Below, piece by piece: positions 1 through 10,160 of a DNA stretch of 64,000 bases; position 1 is the first letter of the stretch, and each line of letters begins with the position of its first letter. Made by a program: the position numbers and the translations under genes. Under the pieces are notes generated by a model, which searched no databases, was not told where the DNA came from, and saw only the letters and a list, made by a program, of their open reading frames with translations. The DNA lies in the NCBI GenBank assembly GCA_964020155.1, contig OZ026564.1, forward strand, positions 3,126,223-3,190,222, written 5' to 3'. This DNA comes from Chondrilla cf. caribensis. Lineage: Eukaryota; Porifera; Demospongiae; Chondrillida; Chondrillidae.

Positions 1-442
1 ACTACACTGTTTGCCTGGTGATAGTTCACAGGAATGGAATTTACTAATAGCTGTTTCTGATACTCACAGTTGATACCAGACTGAGTGTAATGTAACTGTA
101 CTGAGTGAATGTAAATTGATTCAAATACAACAGTTACTCTATCAACTATGGGTTCACAAATTTCGGAAACATGCATTCATGTGTCTATGAAATTGCTGAA
201 TCAGTACGCAGTACTGTTTTTCATCTCAGGGGTCAACTTATTTCAATATGAGCTACTTTTCCAGGCCAACTCCAGAACAAGTCCAAATTCAACAGAACTC
301 TACTTCTTATCATTGATAAGATACTTATGCAGACTATTTCATTAATATGACACTGGATTTATTGTAACTGCAACAGTTGAAATGAATCTTAATATAAACA
401 ATATCCATACAACTGATCAATTTCAGTAATTGGACCTGACTG

Positions 443-462
443 GGACACACACACACGCACAC

Positions 463-529
<67 letters not shown>

Positions 530-531
530 CA
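443..531. repeat. (AC)n microsatellite
   Basis: This is an almost pure AC dinucleotide tract with a few interruptions. Apparent Cys-Val open frames across it on the minus strand are artefacts of the repeat. Confidence 0.95.
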
Positions 532-719
532 CACACATATACAGGTGTAAGCATATACATAGCATCAGAAGAATAATAATATTATACACACATGATAATA
601 CTATTAATGTATTGATTTTACCTCAATATTTTAATTTTTCTGTTATATACAGTTAGTCTATCAATACTTTTACTTAATGAAGCCAAAGTAACCACATGCA
701 CATTTACATTGTCAAATTG

Positions 720-1000
720 ACCTAATATGGGCAAAAGGACTTCCTACGTGCATAGTAGGGTAAGTACACAATTCCTGGAATATGGTTGCCATGGGTACCA
801 ATGTCATTGTAATAATGAAAGTTAGTACTTTGCTCCAGAATATACAGTTAGCAGCCAGGGTGAACATATGCACATTTACATTTTGACCTAATATGGGTAA
901 AAGGACCTCCTACGTGCAAGCTAAGGTAGGTACACAATTCCTAGAATAAGGTTGCCATGGGTACCAATGTCATTGTAATAATGGGTTGTTACTTTAAAGT
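720..1000. repeat. Local tandem duplication (about 165 bp, two copies)
   Basis: The block beginning with CCTAATATGGGCAAAAGGAC and ending with GGTTGCCATGGGTACC plus a short AT-rich tail occurs twice in direct orientation, near 720-820 and 887-985. Each copy has the 15-base GGTTGCCATGGGTAC motif, at 784-798 and 950-964. All other array units carry the motif near the B-A intergenic region or the decayed A copies. Confidence 0.8.
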
Positions 1001-1374
1001 GATAACTATTAATAAAAGCAAACACTCAGGCATGCAAGGGGCGTGTAGGGGTGTGACCTGTCAGAGCTGTTCATGGAATTACAGTGGTGAATACCAAAGT
1101 ACTCTGAATAAACAACAGCGCTGGCCACCCTACAATCTCCAAATAAGTTAAACTACACTGTTTTCCTGGTGATAGTTCTCAGGAAATCCAGTATAGTACC
1201 TGGAATATATTCACAAGCCAGTTTGGTATAAATATAAGTTGTACTCTACAACGCTCTAGCTGGATGATTCTGAGAGTGTACCACGCACAGTCCAATACTT
1301 TGAGTTGCCTGGAGTTATCACTATCGGGACTATATATATTATTCTTGGAGAGTGAACTATATACCACTGTGACG

Positions 1375-1698
1375 GTGAGTGTTAACTGTTTAGGCTGCAC
1401 AGTATTATTGAAAACATATTGACCAGAGACATTTCAGAAAGATGGAGTGTGATAACCAGAAATAATTAAATGGGGCTCAAATCAGGTTCAAACCTATTAA
1501 CTAAAGTTAAAATTATGGGTATATAATATAGATGTTCCTGTTATACTCACTTATTATTTCAAGTGATTATAATCAACTTGCTTGTACTATATATTATACT
1601 ATATGTACATTTGACATATAAAATTGATTGATTTTATCAATTTAACTGTTCAAACATTTAAATTAGTCTATTAATGCAACATGTTGTTACATTCACAG
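1375..1698 (+). other. 5' UTR intron of A copy 1
   Basis: The donor is GTGAGT at 1375 and the acceptor is TTCACAG ending at 1698, ten bases before the ATG. Donor, acceptor and position relative to the start codon are the same in the three other intact A genes (introns 6804-7175, 21305-21693 and 34259-34796). This supports a real non-coding first exon. The prediction is by sequence alone. Confidence 0.7.
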
Positions 1699-1708
1699 GA
1701 GTCAGATC

Positions 1709-3094
1709 ATGGCCAAGCAGGTGGAAGTTACCGATCGCGATCAGATGGCCGTTGTGAAAATAAACGATGAGCAATTCTCTGTACTAGAAATACCTTCTTC
1801 AGAATCCATGATAGTTAAGAAAGCGAGAGATACCATGTTGGGATCCATTGACCTAGATGTTCTTGTTGATGACCTTAGACATGTTGGGGACTTTGTGAGG
1901 ATAGCCTACAACGGAGTAGCGGGATATACTGACCTCCAGATCAAAATACGCAGGATTGGCTATGACGTTACTAAACTCTGCGACAAATCGGCAGTCACTG
2001 TGTCCATGTTCAAGCGTGCTTCCACTAGCATTTTGGATGATTTGCAAGCTACATACCAGTTCCTGTTGGATCAGCTAGAAGACATGGCCTTGGAAACACT
2101 TGCTGCAGTGAATGATGTTGCCAAAGAAATGTCAGTTGCTGCCGAACAGCTGTCGAAGGAATTTGATGAGCAGTCAAAGAAAGTCGAGTCAGCACTTGAA
2201 GACACCATGAATACCAAAGGGAAAGAAGAGAAAGACAAGAAAGAAATGGAAAAAAAGAGGCGTGAATTCAAAATAAGTAAAGAAAAATCCGAAAGAGAGG
2301 TGAAGGAAAGGGAGAAGGAGCTGGAGGAGTGTGAGAAACGATATCAAGAAGCTCAGAGGAAACAAGAGTCAGCAGAGTCGTCTGCTAGAAATCCTATTAA
2401 ACAAATAGCCAATGCCATGTTTTCGGCAGGAACATCTCCATTGCATTGGGGCCTAGGAGGTGGGCCACTATTTGACACTAATACAGATATGAAAGTAGCT
2501 GAAAACTACAGAAAAGAAGCTGAATCCCGTTATAAAGAAATGAAGGAACAAAGAGATGCCCGTCGTAAAGCACTTGGAGACATAGCAGAGTTTGCAAAAT
2601 CCATTGAAAATTGCATATCAGACAAAGATCTAGCCGAAGCTGCCATTGATGCTCTCCATCATGCCATGGGAGGCTTGAAGAAGTTGTCTTCAATCATGTT
2701 GCAGCTATCCAATTTTTGGAAACAAACGCAATTGCATTGTGAGACTCTAGCTAAAGACAAAATAAAGAAAAGTGTAAAAGCAGCCATGGAGAAACCCGAG
2801 GCCGAACGTATCAAAGTGTGGACAAACACAGGCTTCAAGAGACAAGCCATCCTGTATTACTCTCAGTGGGTGGCTTTAGATGACGTTTGCGGTACCTACA
2901 TGAATAAGATCAAAGAGACCCAGAGGACCCTCTACGCATACCTTGAAGAAAACCCAACAACAGAAGAAGCTCGGAGGAATGTCCGTCAGCTGGCCATTGC
3001 ATTCAGGAAGGACCTTGATGAAGCTCAGAAAAAAATAGAGAAACAAAGAAAAGATGCTGAGGATGCAGAAGCAAAGCTGCGTGCAAATGAATAA
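1709..3094 (+). CDS. A copy 1: helical coiled-coil protein, 461 aa
   Basis: An intact single-exon coding region. I do not recognise a named family. Residues 1-125 form a conserved mixed N-terminal domain. About 130-225 are a long, highly charged helix rich in Lys and Glu. A less charged segment (about 228-255) interrupts the helices, followed by further amphipathic helices with conserved Trp/Cys motifs (FWKQ near 335, YSQWVALDDVC near 385). There is no signal peptide or clear transmembrane helix, so a cytosolic or leaderless product is likely. It is the most divergent intact A copy; the central segment differs most (HWGLGGG instead of TRGQGG). The ATG was chosen because it opens the conserved N-terminus just after the leader intron. 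The helix-linker-helix plan resembles alpha-helical pore-forming proteins in outline only; a scaffold role is equally possible. Confidence 0.85.
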   Translation: MAKQVEVTDRDQMAVVKINDEQFSVLEIPSSESMIVKKARDTMLGSIDLDVLVDDLRHVGDFVRIAYNGVAGYTDLQIKIRRIGYDVTKLCDKSAVTVSMFKRASTSILDDLQATYQFLLDQLEDMALETLAAVNDVAKEMSVAAEQLSKEFDEQSKKVESALEDTMNTKGKEEKDKKEMEKKRREFKISKEKSEREVKEREKELEECEKRYQEAQRKQESAESSARNPIKQIANAMFSAGTSPLHWGLGGGPLFDTNTDMKVAENYRKEAESRYKEMKEQRDARRKALGDIAEFAKSIENCISDKDLAEAAIDALHHAMGGLKKLSSIMLQLSNFWKQTQLHCETLAKDKIKKSVKAAMEKPEAERIKVWTNTGFKRQAILYYSQWVALDDVCGTYMNKIKETQRTLYAYLEENPTTEEARRNVRQLAIAFRKDLDEAQKKIEKQRKDAEDAEAKLRANE

Positions 3095-4316
3095 CATGTA
3101 TTTCAGGCTCTCTGCAATGATTGTTTAATATAGTACTACTTGTAGGCTTATATTGTTACAGTAAATTAGGAAAACTCTTCAATGGTAGCAAAAATGTCAC
3201 ATACTACATTGTGTAGTGTGTATCATCATGTATTTCATGTATATGACACTAGATAATGTCTTGTAGTTCAACATAAAGACACTGTTGTAGATAAATGTAA
3301 GCAAATAAGTGTGATACTCTGTGTTTTGTGTAATATATTGATATTAATAATGACACTTGAATTAATGAGGGCAACATTCAACGTGAAGTATTGTCAAGCT
3401 CACAAGATCCATAATAATGTATATAATGCAATGTACTGAAACTGTAAAAATGTATATTTAATAGTGTTTTTCGATCTGGCCTACTTATGTATGGCTAAAT
3501 ATAAGAAAGTAAAATGTCATCTAATTATTGTTCAATGTGCGTATGTATATGTATGTGTGTATAATAAGTATTATGTATGTAATTGTTATTATGCATGGGT
3601 GTTATAATGATATTATACATATATTTGTAATTAATAATAATACTCATCCATAAAGGGTATAGTGTAAATATGGGTGCATATGGGTGTAAAAATATATGGG
3701 TATTCAGAAAAGAAAAAGTGGGTTGACAGGATTCCAACAGGGCTTCTGTGTTTAGTCATAATTTACCTAATATGCTAGCTTGCAAATTTTGGTGGCTTTT
3801 GAAACCTTGCACTTCAAATAATACTATACTAACCACGCATAGCACTCAATGTACATACATACAGTAGTACACTGATATGATTATGTGCGTTCACACATAT
3901 TATAATATACTCAACTGCTCATAACAGCATAACAATATATTGTGCATATGAATGCTCAATACCGAAATTTCCAACTTTCATCATAGTGGACCCTGTAATC
4001 CCAAAATATATAATATTATGTGATCCTAAAAATCTTCTTTTTACAAATAGGAGTTCAGGAGTGGCGTGTGCAAGGGGGGGGGTGTGATTTACATCCTAAA
4101 AACCCTAGCTTGCTAGTTTAACACTGGATGGCTGTATGCATGCATTTCTTCAATGATTGAATTCAGTGTGTGTGTGTGTGTGTAATATGTGAGAATGGTA
4201 TGAATTCTCACATATTACACACAGTTCTGTTTCCAGAGGCAAATTCCACACCCATCTTCCTAGTACATACATATCATGCTGGTGGTGGTGGTGGTGTGTG
4301 TGTGTGTGTGTGTGTT

Positions 4317-4373
<57 letters not shown>

Positions 4374-4490
4374 TTACTGACTTTATCTTGGATGAATAAA
4401 ATAGCTTATTATTATTGTTGTCTAGTGTCTTAGACAGTGACACTGCTTGTGGCATTCTAGTGTCTATGGTGTGTGACTGATCTTGAAGCA
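3095..4490. other. Region after A copy 1; gene C absent
   Basis: After about 250 bases resembling other A downstream regions, the sequence joins at about 3400 to material that in other units follows gene C (compare 3430-3530 with 30640-30740). Gene C, its intron and the decayed A copy are therefore missing here. The rest is AT-rich, with a short G run near 4075 and TG tracts at 4167-4184 and 4283-4369. I see no gene. Confidence 0.6.
4283..4369. repeat. (GGT)n then (TG)n microsatellite
   Basis: A short GGT run leads into a long TG tract. Equivalent tracts sit at 18776-18836 and 31105-31129 in the next two units, with different lengths. Confidence 0.95.
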
Positions 4491-4511
4491 AGAGCCCTTG
4501 AGGAAGTTTCT

Positions 4512-4551
4512 AATAAAGGAGATTACTGATTCAAGTGATACTCGGTTTATT
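4512..4551. terminator. Convergent poly(A) signals between a plus-strand gene and B copy 1
   Basis: AATAAA on the plus strand (4512-4517) lies about 30 bases from TTTATT (4546-4551), which is AATAAA on the minus strand, downstream of B. The arrangement recurs in unit 2 (18981-18986 and 19015-19020). In unit 3 the plus-strand signal has become AATATA (31275) while the minus one remains (31309-31314). This suggests a shared 3' end for C-side and B-side transcripts. Cleavage sites are not known. Confidence 0.45.
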
Positions 4552-4682
4552 GCGCTACAATACATTGTAGAAGTAAACTTGAATTAATTAATAGCATACC
4601 CTTCAATTTGATCCTGGAAGGTTGTTTCGAAGTCTTCATACTCCCGCGTGTACTCAGCCAACAGGGCGTTTATTTTACTAAA

Positions 4683-4763
4683 ATGGCAACCACGGCTCTG
4701 GCTCCCCGAGACCGCCGCATTTCTCCCGCGGACAGTGGCCTGGTACTTTCCCCCATAATTTGA
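4683..4763 (+). other. Conserved 26-codon open frame behind an AAAATGGC start block
   Basis: A short frame (MATTALAPRDRRISPADSGL and six more residues) follows GGGCGTTTATTTTACTAAAATGGC. That block is closely related to the one heading gene C (GGGCGTTTGTTTTGATAAAATGGC). The frame is kept in unit 3 (31437-31517); the unit 2 version (19171-19230) is shortened by a deletion. It may be a relic first exon, a microprotein, or only a promoter with a YY1-type AAAATGGC element. No downstream exon was recognised. Confidence 0.3.
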
Positions 4764-4952
4764 TTATTTTAATAATAATAACTACGTGACATCATTATAT
4801 TAAGCTCGGCACATGTAGATAATAACATAATAGGAAATAATAATAATCCATTTTATAATTGGAGCGCCATACATGCACTTGACTTACAATAACCGATTAG
4901 TTCGTATAATAAGTAGTTACCGTAAATTATGAAAAATAAGCAACACTAGGTA

Positions 4953-5894
4953 TTACTGCACATCACTGGACTCAATGGACAGATATTCCTCTCCACTTAG
5001 CACCTGATCTTCGAACGACTTCCACGCCTCGTAGAAAGACTTGGCCACAGTACGCACTCCCCTGCTGGTGTTGATGGAAAAGTCTTGTCTAGCATGGAAC
5101 TTGGCTACTATAGATTGAAGGAGTGTTGTTCTTTGTTCTCCCATTTCGGTGGCGTTTATGAGCTCTGTGAAATAAGTTTTGGCTTTGAGGACGAAGGAAA
5201 TGTTTTCCCGCAAATAGCCACGTTTCTTTTCCAATTCGCAACAAGACGATCTTAAACGCGAGATATCTGCTTCGTGTTGACGAATCCCGTCATTGCGAGA
5301 TCTTATTTCTCTTTCAGTTGATTGGATGTCTGATCGTATCCTTCCAATATTGCTGTTGATTCGGTCGATATCGTTTTGAGCGTTCAAAATGGTTGCCGTA
5401 CCCATAGCAGCTGTAGCTGGTACCGTGACTGCTAAACTAGGGGGGAAGATAGCTCCTAGGATGACTGTCCCGACTCCTGCAGCTACAGTGCCTGAAACTG
5501 CTCTGTCCTTACTCTTTCTGGCTTCGTCAAGTCGATTTTTCGCTCTATTTAAGTCTCTTTCTTGATCTTGTAACACCGCTTCGTCTCGACTTCTCTTTTC
5601 TTCCAGATTTCTAACTGTAGCCTTTACCTCCTGCATGGAAGATTCAATGGCACCAATTTGGCGTTGCAGTCTTTCTTCTTCATTCTTTTTTTCTTCCTCA
5701 ATTGATGCCAGTCTGCCTTCCATTTCTTGGCATTGCGTGATGACGGTATTACCGCCGTTCCGAATTGCAACCAACTGTTGATCAGTGATACGTGCCACAG
5801 AGTTCCCTCCAGTCAGATCATCGTTGACTTGAGTAACTAGTTCCAGGATATTGGTGCCGTGCCTAGCGATAGCCTGGTTCGTCGGTTCAGACAT
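4953..5894 (-). CDS. B copy 1: coiled coil - hydrophobic hairpin - coiled coil protein, 313 aa
   Basis: An intact single-exon coding region. Residues 55-131 are a charged coiled coil and 132-170 an uncharged Ala/Gly/Val-rich hairpin with a central Pro-Pro (151-152). Residues 171-232 form a second coiled coil with a Cys-Cys pair at 218-219, followed by a conserved C-terminal helical domain. There is no signal peptide. The layout fits a protein that buries a hairpin in a membrane, as ClyA/Hbl-type alpha-helical pore formers do; this is resemblance of shape, not shown homology. The minus-strand leader has an intron (5901-6107) ending six bases before the ATG. The gene faces A copy 2 head-to-head, and the two may be co-regulated. 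Confidence 0.85.
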   Translation of the reverse strand: MSEPTNQAIARHGTNILELVTQVNDDLTGGNSVARITDQQLVAIRNGGNTVITQCQEMEGRLASIEEEKKNEEERLQRQIGAIESSMQEVKATVRNLEEKRSRDEAVLQDQERDLNRAKNRLDEARKSKDRAVSGTVAAGVGTVILGAIFPPSLAVTVPATAAMGTATILNAQNDIDRINSNIGRIRSDIQSTEREIRSRNDGIRQHEADISRLRSSCCELEKKRGYLRENISFVLKAKTYFTELINATEMGEQRTTLLQSIVAKFHARQDFSINTSRGVRTVAKSFYEAWKSFEDQVLSGEEYLSIESSDVQ

Positions 5895-7185
5895 TCTCAG
5901 CTGCAGTCAAATAGTTATGCAAGATATAATAATAATAATCCTATTCAATGATTCAGGTGTTGCAGTATATATTATAGCTACTGTCAAACTGCTATTTCAG
6001 CACTGTTCTGATGGTTCGACAACACGGGTGTGAGCATATGCAGAGTATCAGAAGGAGAAATTTTCACAATACATGCGTGTGCACATTGATATTATTGATT
6101 AGTTTACCTTGATGAATTTCCTGTGATTGGTGCCCAATTGAGTTCACTGCAACTTAATAAGTCCAGGAATGATATAATCCAAGGCCAATCTTCACAATGT
6201 TACAGTCAGCTATAGCTGTCTGCTTTGCCAGAAATAGAACACTTATAACCTATAGCAGCTGGGGTGGCATGCACTTTATGATCTAATATGGGCACATGCA
6301 GTACACAATTCCGGGAACTATGGGTTGCCATGGGTACTAATAATATTATGATTGCAATAATGAAAGTTATTCTAAAGTTAATGCTATTATTCATATTGAA
6401 ACTGACCTTTCAAAGCTGCCCATGGCATTATCTAGTGGTGAATACCCATCCAAATGGCAATTCTTGAGAATTGTACTCTGAATAAACAACAGTGCAGGCC
6501 GCTCTATCCAATTCCCAAATAAGTTAACCTACAGTTTACCTTGTGATAGTTCTCAGGAAATCCATGTAGTATAGTACCTGGAACACCTATATGTTAACAT
6601 GCATATATAATATATATATATATATAATACACAGTGACGTACTCGCAAGCCGGTTTGGTATAAATATAAGTTGTAGACGTATAGTGCATACAACACTCTG
6701 ATCCATGAGATACACAGTGTACCACGTGCAGTTCAATACTTTGATTTGCCTGGTGTAATCACTATCGGGACTATATCATTCTTGGAGAGTGAACTATCTG
6801 AAGGTGAGTGTTCAACTGTTTAGACTGCACAGTATATGTTTAATTTTAAATTATCAAAAACATAATAATGGTTGTAAGAACCCACATCCACCTATCTGTA
6901 AAATAAAGGTGCCTGTTTTTGGATGGTTGATCATTCCATACAGTATTAGTGTCGACGTCCTATTGCGATATTTCAACGTCCTCAAAACCGTGCCAAAACT
7001 GTATATTGCTTACATGCACCATGGGCACACTATATACTGTGGGCTGATTTGCATATTAAGTTATAATGGACAATAGTCCAAACTAGACACTCCTATGTAG
7101 TACTGTACCAATTTATTGGAACAAATTTAGTCTATTAATTAATTTTTTTTAGCAATATTGTTGTTACATTCACAGGAATTATATC
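5895..7185. promoter_or_regulatory. Divergent B/A promoter region with leader introns on both sides
   Basis: On the minus side the B leader exon ends at 6108 with ATCAAG|GTAAAC, and its intron runs 6107-5901. Just upstream lies GATTGGTGCC, an inverted CCAAT box at about 6127. On the plus side the A leader exon ends at 6803 (CTGAAG|GTGAGT) and the intron ends at 7175. GGTTGCCATGGGTAC lies between them (about 6323-6337). The same order recurs before the other B/A pairs at 20352-21703 and 32643-34813. Core promoter positions are not determined. Confidence 0.6.
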
Positions 7186-8565
7186 ATGGCTGAGCAGGAG
7201 GAAGTTACTGACAAGATGGCCCTTGTGAAAATAGGTGATGAGCAATTCTCCCTGCTAGAAATACCTTCTTCAAAAGCCATGATAGTTAAGAAGGAGAGAG
7301 ATACCATGTTGGGATCCATTGATCTAGCTGTTCTTGTTGACGACCTTGGACGCGTTGGGAACTTTGTGAGGATAGCCTACAACGGAGTAGCGGGTTATAC
7401 TGACCTCCAGATCAAAATACGCAGGATTGGCTATGACGTTACTAAACTCTGCGATAAATCGGCAGTCACTGTGTCCATGTTCAAGCGTGCCTCCACTAGC
7501 ATTTTAGCTGATTTGCAAGGTACGTACCAGTTCCTGTTGGATCAGCTGGAAGACATGGCCTTGGAAACACTCGCCGCAGTAAATGATGTTGCCAAGGATA
7601 TGGCAGGTGCCGCCGAACAGCTGTCGAAGGAATTTGATGAGCAGTCAAAGAAAGTCGAGTTAGCACTTGAAGACACCATGAATACCAAAGGAAGAGAAGA
7701 GGAGAGCAAGAAGGAAACAGAAAAAAGGAGGCGCGAATTAGAAATAAGTAAAGAAAAATCTGAAAAAGAGGTGAAGGAAAGGGAGAAGGAGCTGGAGGAG
7801 TGTGAGAAACGATACCTAGAAGCTCAGAGAAAGCAAGAGTCAGCAGAGTCGTCTGCTAGAAATCCTTTTAAGCAAATGGCCAATGCCATTTTTTCGGCAG
7901 CAACAGCTCCATTCACTCGTGGCCAAGGTGGAGCTCGACTATTTGATACGGATTCAGATATGAAAGTAGCTGAAAACTACAGAAAAGAAGCTGATTCCTA
8001 TTATAAAGACATGAAGGAACAGAGAGATGTCCGTCGCAAAGCACTTGGAGACATAGCAGAGTTTGCAAAATCCATTGAAAATTGCATATCTGATAAAGAA
8101 CTAGCTGAAGCCGCCATTGGTGCTCTCCAAAATGCCATGGGAGGCTTGAAGAAACTGTCCGCACTCTTGCTGAAGGTCTCTCTATTTTGGAAACAAATGC
8201 AATTGCATTGTGAGACTCTAGCTAAAGACAAAATGAAGAGAATGGTGGAAGCAGCCATGAGGAAACCTGAAGCCGAACGTATCAAAGTGTGGACAAACAC
8301 AGGCTTCAAGAAACAAGCCGTCCAGTATTACTCTCAGTGGGTGGCTTTAGATGACGTTTGCAGTATCTACATGAACAAAATCAAAGAGACCCAGAGGACT
8401 CTCTACGCATATCTAGAAGAAAACCCAACAACAGAAGAAGCTCGGAGGAATGTCCGTCAGCTGGCCATTGCATTCAGGAAGGACCTTGAAGAAGCTCAGA
8501 AAGAAATAGACAAACAAAACAAAGATGCTGAGGATGAGGAAGCAAAGCAGCGTGCAAATGAATAA
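7186..8565 (+). CDS. A copy 2: helical coiled-coil protein, 459 aa
   Basis: An intact paralogue of the protein at 1709. N-terminal domain 1-125, charged coiled coil about 130-225, low-charge linker 226-252 (NPFKQMANAIFSAATAPF), then helices with FWKQMQLHCE (334-343), VWTNTGF (368-374) and YSQWVALDDVC (382-392). The C-terminal tail is a short charged helix. It pairs head-to-head with B copy 1, whose start lies 1.3 kb upstream. It is closer to the copies at 21704 and 34814 than to the one at 1709. No enzymatic motif is visible. Function is unknown. Confidence 0.87.
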   Translation: MAEQEEVTDKMALVKIGDEQFSLLEIPSSKAMIVKKERDTMLGSIDLAVLVDDLGRVGNFVRIAYNGVAGYTDLQIKIRRIGYDVTKLCDKSAVTVSMFKRASTSILADLQGTYQFLLDQLEDMALETLAAVNDVAKDMAGAAEQLSKEFDEQSKKVELALEDTMNTKGREEESKKETEKRRRELEISKEKSEKEVKEREKELEECEKRYLEAQRKQESAESSARNPFKQMANAIFSAATAPFTRGQGGARLFDTDSDMKVAENYRKEADSYYKDMKEQRDVRRKALGDIAEFAKSIENCISDKELAEAAIGALQNAMGGLKKLSALLLKVSLFWKQMQLHCETLAKDKMKRMVEAAMRKPEAERIKVWTNTGFKKQAVQYYSQWVALDDVCSIYMNKIKETQRTLYAYLEENPTTEEARRNVRQLAIAFRKDLEEAQKEIDKQNKDAEDEEAKQRANE

Positions 8566-8908
8566 CATTCATTTCAGAATCCCTGTAACGATTCAATTGT
8601 TTAATTTAGTACTACATGTAGGCTTATTTCATAATGTAGGCAATTTCTTTAATGATAGCGAAAATGAAACATAATAATTATTATTATGTGCATTGTGTAC
8701 TGTGTATCATCATGCATTTCATGTATCACACTAGACAATTTCTGTGTTTGTGTGATACATAGACATGTTATGATACTTGAATTAATAAGGGGAACTGTAC
8801 TAACATAACGGGAAGTATCGTAATAAAATACACGCGAGGCCCGGTATAACAAGAGTCGTACAGCGTCCGGTAAACTTGACAATAGCTCAGGGCGTTTGTT
8901 TTGATAAA

Positions 8909-10160
8909 ATGGCGGTTGGTGTAGGAACGCTAGTATACAAATCAGTGGATTTCTGCACTTCCTGTCAGCACGCGATGCTGCCGATCTGCCGATTTTAGTT
9001 ATTCTATGGATAGCCTTGATAGGATTTATCGCGTATACTCAATCAGGTACTACAGGAGGAGAAGGAAAACATCTACAAGACTTCTAACCATTAGCGGTGA
9101 GTACAAATACTGTCATGCCGACCTTGCATTATATTTTTGGTGAATTAGGGGCATCTTCTGAGCTTGTTCACAGAGGTGAATCGGGCTATGTTTAGTTTGA
9201 ATTTCCCAAAACCTAGTTTTACCTAGTTCATTACGGCAAAGACGTGTACGGTATAGGTGAAGTGGTCTGACTAGCAACATGGACATGTAAGTCCATACTG
9301 TATCTCAGTTGTTGGTACATCGAGAATGACAGCCTCCATCTGGATTCAGTTATGTGTACAATAGAACCTCACAATTGTGACCACCTATGGGACCAGTTGA
9401 AGTACAGTAGAACCATAGATAATACTGAGAACTACGTAACCATGGACTCTTAACCCTAGGTAGAACCTCACAATTGAGACCGCCTATGGGACCAGTTGAA
9501 GTACAGTAGAACCTCACATTAAGACCCAACATGTGCCAGGCAGTCACAGTGTTCTCAATTTTGAAGTGGTCCTAATCCTGATGTGGGAAGCTAGTGTATA
9601 GAGTAATACAGTCCAGGAATTCCCAGGACTGGGAAACAGTGTTCCTGTTACTGAGATGGTCTTTACGTGGGGTTCTACTGTACCACTCACTCAACAGTGA
9701 GATAATGAGATAATGAGTATAATGAGTATTGGTACTAGAATAGGTCTGTGAGGCTACCTTGTCATGTATGTATGTACTTAATGTAATTGCATACTCCAGT
9801 CTCACTGGTGTTGATGTGCCACCTCCCTTGTGAGAAATTCAAAGAAATGCAGATGAAACATCTCAGAAGGACCATATACGGAGCTCTTTGACCAAGGACG
9901 AGAGAAGGCATGAAGGTTTGAATGCTCACAGGCCTGAAGAAGGTGAAAACGGGGTGACTAGAGTGAAGAAGAAGCATAAAAGGTGGCAGCCCGTGAATAC
10001 TCGTTAGGAGAAGAGTATCGAAAGAGGAAGGTCGAAAGGAAGAAAAAACGTAAACCTAGGAAGCCCCTATCATGGAGTACACATTCGGTGAAGCCAGCTC
10101 TGAGAGCCAAGAGGTTAGCAAGCGTGACAAGGAAGCTAAGAAACCAGTCACTGGTGAGTA
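8909..10160 (+). pseudogene. C locus 1, decayed (two exons)
   Basis: Exon 1 (8909-9096) starts at an ATG giving an in-frame N-terminal extension (MAVGVGT...). An extra CTGCCG-like duplication in the membrane segment then shifts the frame to a stop. The donor (GCG|GTGAGT) survives. The intron carries the MITE. Exon 2 is reduced to a remnant from about 9800 to 10160, recognisable by the basic tract and the EYTFGEA-type repeat, with several frameshifts. A functional product is unlikely. Confidence 0.7.
9355..9683. mobile_element. MITE-like element in C intron, Tigger-type ends
   Basis: It begins with TGTACAATAGAACCTCAC and ends with GGGGTTCTACTGTAC, an imperfect terminal inverted repeat next to TA. 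The interior has internal copies of the CAATTGAGACC end sequence. The same element sits at the same place in the other C introns. TIR sequence and TA flanks fit the pogo/Tigger superfamily; no transposase is present. Confidence 0.65.

Larger units (their letters stand above)
1..1374 (+). promoter_or_regulatory. Upstream region and 5' leader exon of A copy 1
   Basis: This AT-rich stretch precedes the first A gene. Its right part, from about 1150, matches the leader region of the other A copies (around 6540-6803, 21030-21304 and 33960-34258). It ends at a splice donor (GACG|GTGAGT, exon end 1374). The left part holds a CA microsatellite and a local duplication. No coding sequence is visible; open frames here are short and not conserved between units. 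The transcription start is not determined. Confidence 0.55.

Noticed and set aside
334..589. Minus-strand Cys-Val-rich open frames
   Set aside because: They are translations of the AC microsatellite. The same applies to frames at 4150-4491, 49164-49576, 51077-51433 and 52480-52910.
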